Shown in pieces: positions 40,778 through 48,786 of a stretch of 64,000 nt of DNA. How positions within the stretch are numbered: the first letter of the stretch is position 1; the number at the start of each line of letters is the position of its first letter. Under the pieces are notes generated by a model. It was not told the origin of the DNA. It ran no database searches and was given only the letters and a program-made list of their open reading frames with translations. Both the position numbers and the translations under genes were made by a program. The DNA lies in NCBI RefSeq assembly GCF_003713065.1, contig NZ_CP033433.1, positions 4,737,501 to 4,801,500 of the forward strand. The letters run 5' to 3'. The DNA comes from Cohnella candidum. Lineage in GTDB: Bacteria; Bacillota; Bacilli; Paenibacillales; Paenibacillaceae.

Positions 40778-41269
40778 ATGTATGACGTCAGAGTTGCTTC
40801 GGTCCGGGATTGGGAAGCGATCAAAGAAATTTACGAAGAGGGAATCCGCACGGGGAATGCTACGTTCCAAACCGAGGCTCCTTCGCAAGAGCAATGGTTT
40901 GAGAGTCATGTTCCCGGATGTACTCTGGTTTGCGAAAGCGGACAGACCGTTGTGGGTTGGGTCGCGTTAAGCCGGATTTCTTCTAGACCCGTGTATGCGG
41001 GCGTTGCCGAAGTCAGCGTGTATGTCAGGCAAGCTTTGAAAGGCACGGGTATCGGCGGGTTGTTGATGGTTGAGTTGATCCGGCTTTCCGAAGAACAAGG
41101 GTTTTGGACGCTGCAATCCGGCATCTTTCCCGAAAACGATGCCAGCATCAAGCTCCATCTAAAGCATGGTTTCCGAGAGGTAGGCAGGCGAGAGAAGCTC
41201 GGGGCGATGGGCGGCGTGTGGAGGGACGTGCTTCTGTTCGAGCGAAGAAGCCTCTTGATCGGTCAATAA
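40778..41269 (+). CDS. GNAT acetyltransferase, phosphinothricin-type
   Basis: A 163-residue GNAT enzyme closest in pattern to phosphinothricin/methionine-sulfoximine N-acetyltransferases: YDVRVASVRDWEAIKEIYEEGIRTGNATFQTEAP, the GWVALSRISSRPVYAGVAEVSVYV strand and the acetyl-CoA loop KGTGIGGLL. These acetylate small amino-acid analogues. In arsenic regions a related enzyme (ArsN1) acetylates arsinothricin; this gene lies just beside the ars genes, so that role is possible but unproved. Confidence 0.85.
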   Translation: MYDVRVASVRDWEAIKEIYEEGIRTGNATFQTEAPSQEQWFESHVPGCTLVCESGQTVVGWVALSRISSRPVYAGVAEVSVYVRQALKGTGIGGLLMVELIRLSEEQGFWTLQSGIFPENDASIKLHLKHGFREVGRREKLGAMGGVWRDVLLFERRSLLIGQ

Positions 41270-41280
41270 GCGGATAAACG

Positions 41281-41320
41281 AAGAAATCCCTTCGAATTTA
41301 ATTCGAGGGATTTCTTTTGT
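41281..41320. terminator. Bidirectional terminator between the acetyltransferase and arsC
   Basis: AAGAAATCCCT..TCGAA / TTCGA..GGGATTTCTT hairpin with T tail. Confidence 0.85.
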
Positions 41321-41339
41321 GCGGGGTCGGCAGAAGCTC

Positions 41340-41762
41340 TTACTTGCCCTCTTGGACGAACTTCCCGATCCGGCTTCCGATGGCATCTCGGACCGTACGG
41401 AATTGGGCCATGATTTCCTCTTCCGTGCCAGTGGCTTTTGCGGGATCTTCGAAGCCCCAGTGCCATTTGACGACGTTCGGGTTGGAGATGACGGGACAGT
41501 GTTCGTCCGCATGGCCGCACAGCGTGATCACGTAGGTCGCACGGTTCAGGATCTCGGGATCGATCACGTCGGAAGAGTGGCTCGAAATGTCCACGCCCGC
41601 TTCCTTCATCACTTGCACCGCGCGGGGGTTCAAGCCGTGTGCTTCCAGGCCGGCGCTTCTGACTTCGTATCGGTCGCCGCCCAACGATTTCAGGAAACCG
41701 TCCGCGATCTGGCTTCTGCAGGAATTGCCCGTGCACAAAAAGTAAACAAGCGGTTTTTCCAT
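41340..41762 (-). CDS. arsC: Thioredoxin-coupled arsenate reductase
   Basis: A 140-residue low-molecular-weight phosphatase-fold arsenate reductase. The P-loop CTGNSCRSQ begins at Cys10, and the redox pair is in [11 protein letters not shown] (Cys82 and Cys89), the three-cysteine relay of the S. aureus/B. subtilis ArsC type. It turns arsenate into arsenite for export by ArsB. It is the last gene of the arsR-arsB-arsC operon. Confidence 0.95.
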   Translation of the reverse strand: MEKPLVYFLCTGNSCRSQIADGFLKSLGGDRYEVRSAGLEAHGLNPRAVQVMKEAGVDISSHSSDVIDPEILNRATYVITLCGHADEHCPVISNPNVVKWHWGFEDPAKATGTEEEIMAQFRTVRDAIGSRIGKFVQEGK

Positions 41763-41794
41763 TTTTCATTCTCCTTATTGGGTGGGGTAGGGGA

Positions 41795-43090
41795 TCATGA
41801 AGATAAGATCGTTAGCCATACGTACAGCCCCGTGAGGGCGATCAACAAGACGGGAACCGTCAGCACGATGCCGACTTTGAAGTAGTAGCCCCAACCGATC
41901 TTGACGCCTTTGTTCGCAAGGACGTGAAGCCAGAGAAGGGTGGCCAGAGAGCCGATCGGCGTCATTTTCGGACCGAGGTCGGAGCCGATGACGTTCGCAT
42001 AAACCAGAGCTTCATGCACCGCTCCGCTTGTTTTCGTCGCATCGATGGCGAGTGCGTCGATCATGACCGTCGGCATGTTATTCATGACGGCAGAGAGAAT
42101 AGCCGCGATGAAGCCGCCGCCGATGGTCGCCGCATACAGGCCTTGATCGGCCGCCAGTTGGAAGGCTTTGCCAAGCTCGTCGGTCAGCCCGACGTTGCGA
42201 AGGCCGTAAACGACGACGTACATGCCGATAGAGAAGATGACGACGGCCCAAGGGGCGCCTTTCACCAGATTCCAAGTACGGATGGCTGGACTTTTTCGTG
42301 CCAGCAACAAGAAAACCAAGGCCGCGGCGCCGGCAATCACTGAAACCGGGATGCGGATGAATTCGCTGAACAGATAGGCAATCAGCAAAATCGCCAGAAC
42401 CGCCCAAGATACCCGGAACAAGCGAATGTCCTTGATAGCTTCGGCCGGTCGCTTCAGCTGCGATAAATCGTACCGGCCGGGAATGCTCTTCCGCAAAAAG
42501 AGGTACAAGACCAATAAACTCGCAGCGATAGAGAAGAGGGTCGGCACGAGCATCCTTCCGGCGTATTGGACGAACCCGATGCCGAAAAAGTCCGAAGAAA
42601 CGATGTTCACCAAGTTGCTGACGACAAGCGGCAGGGACGCCGTATCGGAGATGAATCCGCTTGCCATGATGAAGGGGAGGACCATCCGGTCCTCGAACCG
42701 AAGCGCGCGAACCATAGCGAGCACGATCGGGGTCAGGATGAGGGCGGCTCCGTCGTTGGCGAAGAAAGCCGCGACCGCCGCTCCGAGCAGGATCACGTAC
42801 ACGAACATCCGCCTGCCATTGCCTTTCGCGAAGCGGGCCATATGAAGGGCCGCCCATTCGAAAAATCCGATCTCGTCGAGGATCAGGGAGATGAGAATGA
42901 CGGCAACGAAAGCGAGCGTCGCGTTCCATACGATGCGGGTGACGTCCCAGACGTCTTGGAAGCTGACGACTCCGGCGATCAGGGCGACGATCGCTCCGCC
43001 GCCGGCAGACCAGCCGATATTCAGCCCGCGGGGCTGCCAGATCACGAAAACAAGGGTGACGAGAAAAATCAGAGTTGCTAGTGCCAGCAT
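41795..43090 (-). CDS. arsB: Arsenite efflux pump ArsB
   Basis: A 431-residue membrane carrier with about twelve segments and the ArsB signature regions ([72 protein letters not shown]). It expels arsenite and antimonite using the membrane potential. It lies between arsR and arsC. ATG 43090 follows GGGAGGC. Confidence 0.95.
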   Translation of the reverse strand: MLALATLIFLVTLVFVIWQPRGLNIGWSAGGGAIVALIAGVVSFQDVWDVTRIVWNATLAFVAVILISLILDEIGFFEWAALHMARFAKGNGRRMFVYVILLGAAVAAFFANDGAALILTPIVLAMVRALRFEDRMVLPFIMASGFISDTASLPLVVSNLVNIVSSDFFGIGFVQYAGRMLVPTLFSIAASLLVLYLFLRKSIPGRYDLSQLKRPAEAIKDIRLFRVSWAVLAILLIAYLFSEFIRIPVSVIAGAAALVFLLLARKSPAIRTWNLVKGAPWAVVIFSIGMYVVVYGLRNVGLTDELGKAFQLAADQGLYAATIGGGFIAAILSAVMNNMPTVMIDALAIDATKTSGAVHEALVYANVIGSDLGPKMTPIGSLATLLWLHVLANKGVKIGWGYYFKVGIVLTVPVLLIALTGLYVWLTILSS

Positions 43091-43103
43091 GTTGCCTCCC
43101 GAA

Positions 43104-43418
43104 TCAATCGCAGCTTTGGGGGTTGGCCGCTTGAATGCGTTCTTTCATGGACGGCAGCTCCGCCATGATTTCTTGTAAATAAGGTTTATCTTCGGTATTG
43201 AGAGAGTAATAAATCCACTGGCTGCGGCGGGTCTCGTTCACGAGGCCGCCATGTTTCAGCTTCTTCAAGTGTTGGCTGACGTTGGGCTGCGTCGTTTGCA
43301 GGATCTCCACGATGTCGCAGACGCACATTTCCTTCTCTTTCAGCAAGGCCAGGATGGTCAGCCTCGTTTTGTCGGACATCAGCTTCAGCTGTTCGGACAT
43401 TTCTTCAAGCGTGGCCAT
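43104..43418 (-). CDS. arsR: ArsR-family arsenic-responsive repressor
   Basis: A 104-residue winged-helix repressor. The metal-binding ELCVCD-type motif is present as [24 protein letters not shown], with the two cysteines at the DNA-recognition helix; a further Cys is at the C-terminus (PQSCD). Arsenite or antimonite binding releases the operator. It leads arsB and arsC and is divergent from a second arsenic locus. GAAGGAGA precedes ATG 43418. Confidence 0.93.
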   Translation of the reverse strand: MATLEEMSEQLKLMSDKTRLTILALLKEKEMCVCDIVEILQTTQPNVSQHLKKLKHGGLVNETRRSQWIYYSLNTEDKPYLQEIMAELPSMKERIQAANPQSCD

Positions 43419-43473
43419 CGTGTTCTCCTTCCGTGACAGGGTAGGGACAAGATGTATTGTACATGTTTTTGAT

Positions 43474-43491
43474 TATAAGTAAACACTTATA
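43474..43491. promoter_or_regulatory. Operator of the arsR-arsB-arsC operon
   Basis: TATAAGTAAACACTTATA, a perfect 18-bp dyad with a 4-base centre, 56 bases before the arsR start. Its sequence differs from the ATCAA..TTGAT dyads on the other side, so the two ArsR proteins likely use different sites. Confidence 0.65.
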
Positions 43492-43582
43492 TTAGTCGCT
43501 GATTATTTTTGAGGTGAATTAATAATCAACTTTTTTTGATTTAGAGGTTGCCTTCCTATTCCTGCCATGGTAAGCTGTGCTC

Positions 43583-43598
43583 ATCAAGAAAATTTGAT
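43583..43598. promoter_or_regulatory. ArsR-type operator 1 (upstream of the second arsR)
   Basis: ATCAAGAAAATTTGAT, extended to TCATCAAGAAAATTTGATGA, directly before the ribosome-binding site of the second ArsR-type gene. Matches the ATCAA-N6-TTGAT form of known ArsR sites. Confidence 0.7.
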
Positions 43599-43618
43599 GA
43601 ATGGACGGAGGGATAGAC

Positions 43619-43966
43619 ATGATGAAAGAACTCCCGGTGATCCCCCGGACTTCTCCCCCTGTCGATTTCTCCGCGTTCGAGAGCAAGTTCAAAGCGTTGG
43701 CCGACCAGAAGCGCCTGCAAATCATGTATGAGCTCACCCAGAGGGGAAACACATGCGTATGTGACCTGGTCGAAATCGTGGAGATGCCGCAATCCAAGCT
43801 GTCGTACCATTTGAAAATTCTGCTGGATGCGGGCTTGATTCGCCGGGAAACGAGAGGTACCTGGAGCTATTACGAGTTGAACTCCTCGGAGGTCAATCGG
43901 CTTCTGTCACCTGAATTATGCTGCATTTTCCGCAAGGACGGCGTCGAGCCGGGCGATTGCTGCTAA
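43619..43966 (+). CDS. Second ArsR-type metalloregulator with Cys-Cys C-terminus
   Basis: A 115-residue winged-helix regulator: FKALADQKRLQIMYELTQRGNTCVCDLVEIVEMPQSKLSYHLKILLDAGLI, with CVC in the recognition helix and extra cysteines near and at the end (ELCCIF and a terminal GDCC). These give a multi-thiol As(III)/Sb(III) site different from the neighbouring ArsR. ATG 43619 follows GGAGGG by 6 bases. Dyads of the same sequence precede this gene and both genes downstream, so it likely controls a three-gene regulon, itself included. Confidence 0.9.
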   Translation: MMKELPVIPRTSPPVDFSAFESKFKALADQKRLQIMYELTQRGNTCVCDLVEIVEMPQSKLSYHLKILLDAGLIRRETRGTWSYYELNSSEVNRLLSPELCCIFRKDGVEPGDCC

Positions 43967-43991
43967 CGGGCGGCTTTCGTCTGATTAATAT

Positions 43992-44007
43992 ATCAAAATA
44001 ATTTGAT
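43992..44007. promoter_or_regulatory. ArsR-type operator 2 (before the Cys-rich small gene)
   Basis: ATCAAAATAATTTGAT, a perfect 16-bp dyad identical to operator 3. Confidence 0.75.
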
Positions 44008-44029
44008 TAAGAAAGGCGGTTTATCGGGA

Positions 44030-44242
44030 ATGCATTTGAATCCTTACGCGATGGAGAAGTTCATGTTGCTAAAGCAAGAGGAAATGAACCAGGCAGCAAG
44101 CTATGCATGGTACGAGTCTGAGACGAAAGTTCGAGGGGAGACTTCGATTCTTCGGAAGATCGCAGAGAGGGTCAAACGCCGTCCTGTCCCAGTCCTCGCT
44201 ATCGGGAACGGCGGAGAAACGTGTTGCGCTTCTTGTTGTTGA
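44030..44242 (+). CDS. Small protein with CCASCC tail in the arsenic locus
   Basis: A 70-residue protein (MHLNPYAMEKFMLLKQEEMNQAASYAWYE.., basic middle RKIAERVKRRPVPV, then GNGGETCCASCC at the C-terminus). The first two thirds look like one or two helices; the tail carries four cysteines in six residues, a strong soft-metal ligand. I do not recognise the family. It lies between the ArsR-type regulator and a flavoprotein and has its own copy of the operator. AAAGGCGG is upstream. An As(III) chaperone, buffer or redox partner is inferred. Confidence 0.7.
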   Translation: MHLNPYAMEKFMLLKQEEMNQAASYAWYESETKVRGETSILRKIAERVKRRPVPVLAIGNGGETCCASCC

Positions 44243-44246
44243 ATTA

Positions 44247-44262
44247 ATCAAAATAATTTGAT
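44247..44262. promoter_or_regulatory. ArsR-type operator 3 (before the flavoprotein gene)
   Basis: ATCAAAATAATTTGAT, the same 16-bp dyad as operator 2, 18 bases before the flavoprotein start codon. Confidence 0.75.
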
Positions 44263-44279
44263 GAATGAGGTGGCTGAAA

Positions 44280-45572
44280 ATGAGCGAATGCTGCGTGAAG
44301 GGTCAGGGGTTACCGGTCGCGATTATCGGCGGAGGCCCGGTTGGGCTGGCGGCGGCCGCCCGCTTAGCGGCGAAAAATGAACCGTTCCTCCTGTTCGAGT
44401 CTGCAGCGGCCGTGGCCGGCAACATTCGGGAATGGAGCCATGTGCGCGTCTTTTCTCCTTGGCGGTATAACATCGATCGGGCGGCGAGGATGCTCCTTGA
44501 GGCTGAGGGTTGGACGGCGCCGGACGAGGAAGAGCTTCCTACCGGAGCGGAGCTGGTGGAACGGTATTTGGAGCCTTTGTCGCGATCGCCTTCAATCCAG
44601 CCTTATCTTCGCTTTAACGCGAAAGTCACGGCGGTCGGCCGCAAAGGGCTCAGCAAAGCCGTAACGAAGGGACGAGAACGCTTGCCGTTTGTCCTGCATG
44701 TCTTGCAAGACGGCAAGCGGAAGGTGATCGAAGCGAGGGCCGTCATTGACGCTTCCGGTACGTGGGGAAGTCCCAATCCCGCTAATTCCGGCGGCATCTG
44801 GACGGAAGACGAACTGTACGTGCACGATCGGATCGTCTACGGCATTCCCGACGTTTCGGGTCGTGACAGGGCACGCTACGCCAATCAAAAGGTCCTCGTC
44901 GTCGGCAGCGGGCATTCCGCTATCCAGGCCTTGCTTGACCTCGAGCGGCTCCAAGCGGAGGAGCCGGCCACCCGCATCGTGTGGGTCATTCGCAAACCGG
45001 ATGTGGCGGCCGTTTACGGCGGACAGGAAAACGACGGTCTCCGCGGCCGCGGGGAACTGGGCATACGCATGCGGAAACTCGTGGAGTCCGGAATCGCGGA
45101 GGTGTGGACGTCGTTCCATATTGAAAGTTTTAAAGAGGAGGGCTCCGGCATAACCGTGACCGGGGAACGCCATGGGAAAACCATCCGCATCGAAGGGATC
45201 GACGAGGTGATTTGCAGCACGGGTTCCCGCCCCGATATGGATTTCTTGAAGGAAGTCCGTACGGATATGGATTCGGCAATTGAAAGCGTAAGCGCCCTTG
45301 CGCCCCTGATCGATCCGAACGTGCACAGCTGCGGGACGGTCCGGCCTCATGGGGAGAAAGAACTGCGTCAACCGGAGCGCGACTTCTACATTGTCGGATC
45401 CAAAAGCTACGGCCGGGCGCCGACCTTCCTGATGGCGACCGGGTATGAGCAGGTACGGTCCGTCGTGGCCGCGTTGACGGGGGATTGGGATGCCGCATCG
45501 AACGTTGAGCTGGAATTGCCGGAAACGGGGGTTTGCGGCGTGGGTGCAGGCGGCTCGGGATGCTGCGGGTAA
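44280..45572 (+). CDS. Flavin-dependent oxidoreductase of the arsenic locus (ArsO-like)
   Basis: A 430-residue two-dinucleotide-binding flavoprotein. FAD site VAIIGGGPVGLAAAARLAA (near residue 15), NAD(P) site VLVVGSGHSAIQALLDL (near residue 205), and a final YIVGSKSYGRAPTFLMATGYEQVRSV. Cysteines mark both ends: MSECC at the start and CGVGAGGSGCCG at the end. ArsO-type flavoproteins recur in ars operons with unknown chemistry; oxidation of As(III) or of a thiol adduct are options. ATG 44280 follows GAGGTGG. It has the same operator as its two upstream neighbours. Confidence 0.85.
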   Translation: MSECCVKGQGLPVAIIGGGPVGLAAAARLAAKNEPFLLFESAAAVAGNIREWSHVRVFSPWRYNIDRAARMLLEAEGWTAPDEEELPTGAELVERYLEPLSRSPSIQPYLRFNAKVTAVGRKGLSKAVTKGRERLPFVLHVLQDGKRKVIEARAVIDASGTWGSPNPANSGGIWTEDELYVHDRIVYGIPDVSGRDRARYANQKVLVVGSGHSAIQALLDLERLQAEEPATRIVWVIRKPDVAAVYGGQENDGLRGRGELGIRMRKLVESGIAEVWTSFHIESFKEEGSGITVTGERHGKTIRIEGIDEVICSTGSRPDMDFLKEVRTDMDSAIESVSALAPLIDPNVHSCGTVRPHGEKELRQPERDFYIVGSKSYGRAPTFLMATGYEQVRSVVAALTGDWDAASNVELELPETGVCGVGAGGSGCCG

Positions 45573-45579
45573 TTCCTTT

Positions 45580-45609
45580 TTTACACAAGCTCCGACGCTG
45601 GGCTATAAT
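45580..45609 (+). promoter_or_regulatory. Promoter of xpt
   Basis: TTTACA (45580-45585), 18-base spacer and a consensus TATAAT (45604-45609), 35 bases before the xpt ATG. The short leader leaves no room for a purine riboswitch. Confidence 0.65.
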
Positions 45610-45644
45610 AGGAGAATTATCCCCGCGGCCAAGGAGCGATCGTC

Positions 45645-46217
45645 ATGCAAGCATTGAAAGATAAAATCGTCAGGGAAGGCATCGTGCTGAACGAGAACGT
45701 GCTTAAGGTCGACTCCTTCCTTAACCACCGGGTCGATCCCGAGCTCATGGCCGGCATCGGAAAAGCGTTCGCGGAGCGTTTTGTCGATTCTTCCGTCGAC
45801 CTTGTACTTACGCTGGAGTCGTCCGGTATCGCGCCTGCGTTAATGGCGGCGCTGGAGTTGAAGGTCCCATTGATCTTCGCGCGCAAACAACTGTCGCTGA
45901 CGATGAAAGAGGACCTCCATGTCGAGCCGGTCTATTCTTTCACGAAACAGGTGCAGTCCCAAGTCGCCGTCTCCCGCAAGTTCCTGTCCGAGGGGCAAGA
46001 CGTGCTGATCATCGACGACTTTCTGGCACACGGAGAAGCGGCGTTCGGCATGGCGCGGATCGTCGAAGCGGCCGGATCCCGAGTAGCCGGGATCGGCATT
46101 GTCATCGAGAAGGCGTTCCAAAACGGCCACGCCAAATTGGCGGAAGCGGGATACCGCGTGGAATCGCTGGCCCGCGTCGCCTCGCTCGCTGATCATCGCG
46201 TCACGTTTGCCGAATAA
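45645..46217 (+). CDS. xpt: Xanthine phosphoribosyltransferase
   Basis: A 190-residue enzyme that turns xanthine and PRPP into XMP. The 13-residue PRPP loop [13 protein letters not shown] lies near residue 125, the ligand loop in [16 protein letters not shown] and FARKQ near residue 75, matching B. subtilis Xpt in length. CAAGGAGC precedes ATG 45645. In B. subtilis xpt is under a guanine riboswitch; the 35-base leader here has none, and no pbuX follows. Confidence 0.93.
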   Translation: MQALKDKIVREGIVLNENVLKVDSFLNHRVDPELMAGIGKAFAERFVDSSVDLVLTLESSGIAPALMAALELKVPLIFARKQLSLTMKEDLHVEPVYSFTKQVQSQVAVSRKFLSEGQDVLIIDDFLAHGEAAFGMARIVEAAGSRVAGIGIVIEKAFQNGHAKLAEAGYRVESLARVASLADHRVTFAE

Positions 46218-46229
46218 ATTATAGAGCGC

Positions 46230-46257
46230 TAAACCGACCTCCGCGGGTCGGTTTTTC
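46230..46257. terminator. Terminator between xpt and the convergent membrane gene
   Basis: AAACCGACC-TCCGC-GGGTCGGTTT hairpin with T tail. Confidence 0.85.
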
Positions 46258-46264
46258 GTTCGTA

Positions 46265-46840
46265 TTAGGAGGCACCGGGGGATGTTGTGTCAGCGCCGAA
46301 TCCGCTTCTCCTGCCCATGGAGTCGCAAAAAAGATAAATGAGGAATTGGATCGGAACGGAATATGCGTAATGCCAATGGTCCATCGAATAGACGTCGATC
46401 CACCGAAAGAACGGTTCACCGACGAACGACGTCACGATGGCAAAGAAAGCGGCTTTCGCGTAACGGCTGGCTTGCGGCTTCACGAGCCTCAGCGCGAGAA
46501 TCGACACCGGCATCAGCGTGAAATCCCAGGGGAAGTAGCTGGGCAACGTGGGAACCACTTCGTACCGGTAGTGCCATAAGCCAATTTGGGCACCGCAAAT
46601 ATCAAGCGTAACGGATATCACGATGGCATACAGCGCCACGTATAGGGAACGGTCCGTGCCCGCCTTTCTTTTGAATAGCATCCATAAAATCCAAGGTGCG
46701 ATGGTCAAAAATAATCCGAACCACCATTGCCAGGAATATAAGACGTACTCTCTCCAGATATCGATTTTCTGAAGGACGAGATCGACGGTTTTTCTAGTGT
46801 TTTCGTCGGTTATGTCAATGAACTTTTCGTTCAGGAACAT
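46265..46840 (-). CDS. CBO0543-like multi-pass membrane protein
   Basis: A protein of about 191 residues with five membrane segments (WQWWFGLFLTIAPWILWMLF, YVALYAIVISVTLDICG, FPWDFTLMPVSILAL, AAFFAIVTSFVGEPFFRW, YSVPIQFLIYLFC). The CBO0543 family occurs in many copies in spore-forming Bacillales and has no known function. I prefer ATG 46840 with AGGTG upstream; a GTG at 46849 is also possible. The pair at 1.5-2.6 kb has a similar character. Confidence 0.75.
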   Translation of the reverse strand: MFLNEKFIDITDENTRKTVDLVLQKIDIWREYVLYSWQWWFGLFLTIAPWILWMLFKRKAGTDRSLYVALYAIVISVTLDICGAQIGLWHYRYEVVPTLPSYFPWDFTLMPVSILALRLVKPQASRYAKAAFFAIVTSFVGEPFFRWIDVYSMDHWHYAYSVPIQFLIYLFCDSMGRRSGFGADTTSPGAS

Positions 46841-47008
46841 CTGCAGCACCTGCTTTGGTTCCGAATGTACATGTTGGGTAGTTTATTCCACGGAAACCGA
46901 ATTCATCCCCGCGGCGAACGGCGAAGAAACGCGGACCGGTACGAACGCCCAAGCGCGGCCCGGCATACGATGTAGGACCTACACTGTATGCTTGGAGAGT
47001 GATTCCCG

Positions 47009-48424
47009 GTGGACATTCGGTTAACGGCACTGCACTGGGTATATCTGGCTTTCATCGTGTTTATTTTGGCGATTCTGGTGAGACGCAGGGACACGACGCT
47101 GATCTGCGTGGCCGGCATTTTCACGCTCGGTTTGATTGCGACCGAAACGTTGAACGGCGCGGTTTCCGGCATTTTCAACAGCTTCATCTACGCGACCAAA
47201 GAGCTGCTCGGCACCATCTTCATCATCTCGATCATCGTGGCGATGAGCCGGGTGCTCATCATCACGGGAATCAACGAGACGATGGTCCGTCCGCTGACGC
47301 GGTTTCTCAGAACGCCTGCGCAGGCTTTTTGGGGAATCGGCTTCATCATGCTGGTGGCCTCGCTGTTCTTCTGGCCTTCGCCGGGCGTCGCGCTAATCGG
47401 CGCGGTGTTGCTGCCTGTGGCGGGAAGGGTCGGTTTGCCGGCGCTGGGGGCGGCGATGGCGATGAACCTGTTCGGGCACGGAATCGCGCTGTCGGGCGAC
47501 TACATCATACAAGGGGCGCCGAAGTTAACCGCTGACGCGGCTGGCTTACCGGTGTCGCTAGTCATGGAGGCGAGCGTTCCGCTCGTGATCGTGATGGGCG
47601 CGGTGACGACCGTCATCGCGTATTGGATGATGCGGCGCGACCAGAAAAAGGGAACGTGGCGGGACGGTCTCGTCGGCAAGGGCGGCGGCGGAGGGCTGCC
47701 GGCCGAGGCGTTAAGCGGTGTCATCCGGTCCGGCGCGATGCTGCCGACGGGTTTGAAGCGCGTGGTCGCCGTCATCATCGGGCTGCTGTTCGTGGCGGAC
47801 GTCGGCGCGATGTTCGCTTTCAAATTGCAGGGGGGCGACGCGACGGCGTTGATCGGCGGGACGGCGGTGCTCATCCTGATCGGCGTCACGATGCTGGCTC
47901 ACCGGAACCGGGGACTGGAGGAGACGACGTCGTACTTGATTGAAGGGTTCCAATTCGGCTTCCGGGTGTTCGGTCCCGTCATTCCGATCGCCGCATTCTT
48001 CTATCTAGGCGATGCAGGCTTTACGGCTATGTTCGGCGAACAGGCGCTGCAAGGCTCGAACGGAATCGTGAACGATCTGGGCGTCGCGTTGGCGAACACC
48101 GTTCCGATGAACGGAGCGGTGGCGGCAGCAACGTTGACCGCGACGGGCGCGATCACGGGGCTGGACGGCTCGGGTTTCTCGGGCATCTCGCTCGTCGGCT
48201 CGATCGCGCACATGTTCTCGTTGTCCGTCGGAGGGAACGCTACGCTGACCGCGCTCGGCCAGGTGGCCGCCATCTGGGTCGGCGGCGGTACGCTCATTCC
48301 GTGGGCGCTCATCCCGGCCGCGGCCATCTGCGGCGTGAGTCCGTTCGAGCTCGCGCGGAGGAACTTGAAGCCGGTGCTCATCGGCCTCGTCGTGACGACC
48401 GTAGTGGCGATGTTCCTGATATAA
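47009..48424 (+). CDS. Putative ion-transporter-superfamily permease
   Basis: A 471-residue membrane protein with about eleven to twelve segments and two similar halves. Motifs such as FFWPSPGVALIGAVLLPVAGRVGLPAL, GHGIALSGDYIIQGAPKL and PMNGAVAAATLTATGAITGLDGSGFSGISL recall GntP/CitM-like carriers of the IT superfamily. The substrate is not evident; an organic acid is the usual guess. The start is GTG 47009, with GGAGAG upstream. It stands alone between the CBO0543-like gene and a terminator. Confidence 0.7.
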   Translation: MDIRLTALHWVYLAFIVFILAILVRRRDTTLICVAGIFTLGLIATETLNGAVSGIFNSFIYATKELLGTIFIISIIVAMSRVLIITGINETMVRPLTRFLRTPAQAFWGIGFIMLVASLFFWPSPGVALIGAVLLPVAGRVGLPALGAAMAMNLFGHGIALSGDYIIQGAPKLTADAAGLPVSLVMEASVPLVIVMGAVTTVIAYWMMRRDQKKGTWRDGLVGKGGGGGLPAEALSGVIRSGAMLPTGLKRVVAVIIGLLFVADVGAMFAFKLQGGDATALIGGTAVLILIGVTMLAHRNRGLEETTSYLIEGFQFGFRVFGPVIPIAAFFYLGDAGFTAMFGEQALQGSNGIVNDLGVALANTVPMNGAVAAATLTATGAITGLDGSGFSGISLVGSIAHMFSLSVGGNATLTALGQVAAIWVGGGTLIPWALIPAAAICGVSPFELARRNLKPVLIGLVVTTVVAMFLI

Positions 48425-48443
48425 AGTTGACGCCGTAGACGCG

Positions 48444-48480
48444 AAAGCCGGGACCCCCGATCGGGGTCCCGGCTTTTTGC
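48444..48480 (+). terminator. Terminator after the permease
   Basis: AAGCCGGGACCCC-CGATC-GGGGTCCCGGCTT with T tail; perfect 13-bp stem. Confidence 0.92.
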
Positions 48481-48503
48481 GTGTTTTGCGAATGAATCCA
48501 CCA

Positions 48504-48735
48504 AAATAGTCTCTTACAGAGACTATTTTGCTCGCAGTCTCGCGAATTCGCCGAAATAGTCTCCTACGGAGACTATTTAGCTTGCAGTACCGTGAATCCG
48601 CAGAAATAGCCTCCCACAGAGACTATTTGGCCTACAATCCATCGAATCCGCCGAAATAGTCTCCTACAGAGACTATTTAGCATGCAGTACCGCGAATCCG
48701 CCGAAATAGTCTCCCACAGAGACTAACTTGCTCGC
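48504..48735. repeat. Hairpin minisatellite array C (exact 50-bp period, five copies)
   Basis: Copies start at 48504, 48554, 48604, 48654 and 48704. Each has the palindrome AAATAGTCTC-N5-GAGACTATTT (10-bp stem) followed by a 25-base linker ending in GAATCCGCCG. The reverse complement aligns with array B at 28.2-28.4 kb in both palindrome and linker. It lies between convergent genes, just after a terminator. Confidence 0.95.
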
Positions 48736-48786
48736 CGCCCGGCCCTGAGCCGACGGGATACCTCGCTCACCCGCGCCGCGCCAACC

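Noticed and set aside
45573-45645. Guanine riboswitch of xpt
   Set aside because: Leader of about 35 bases is too short and lacks the three-way junction sequence.
48504-48735. CRISPR array
   Set aside because: The linkers between palindromes are related copies rather than unique spacers and no cas gene is in the window; it is a tandem repeat.
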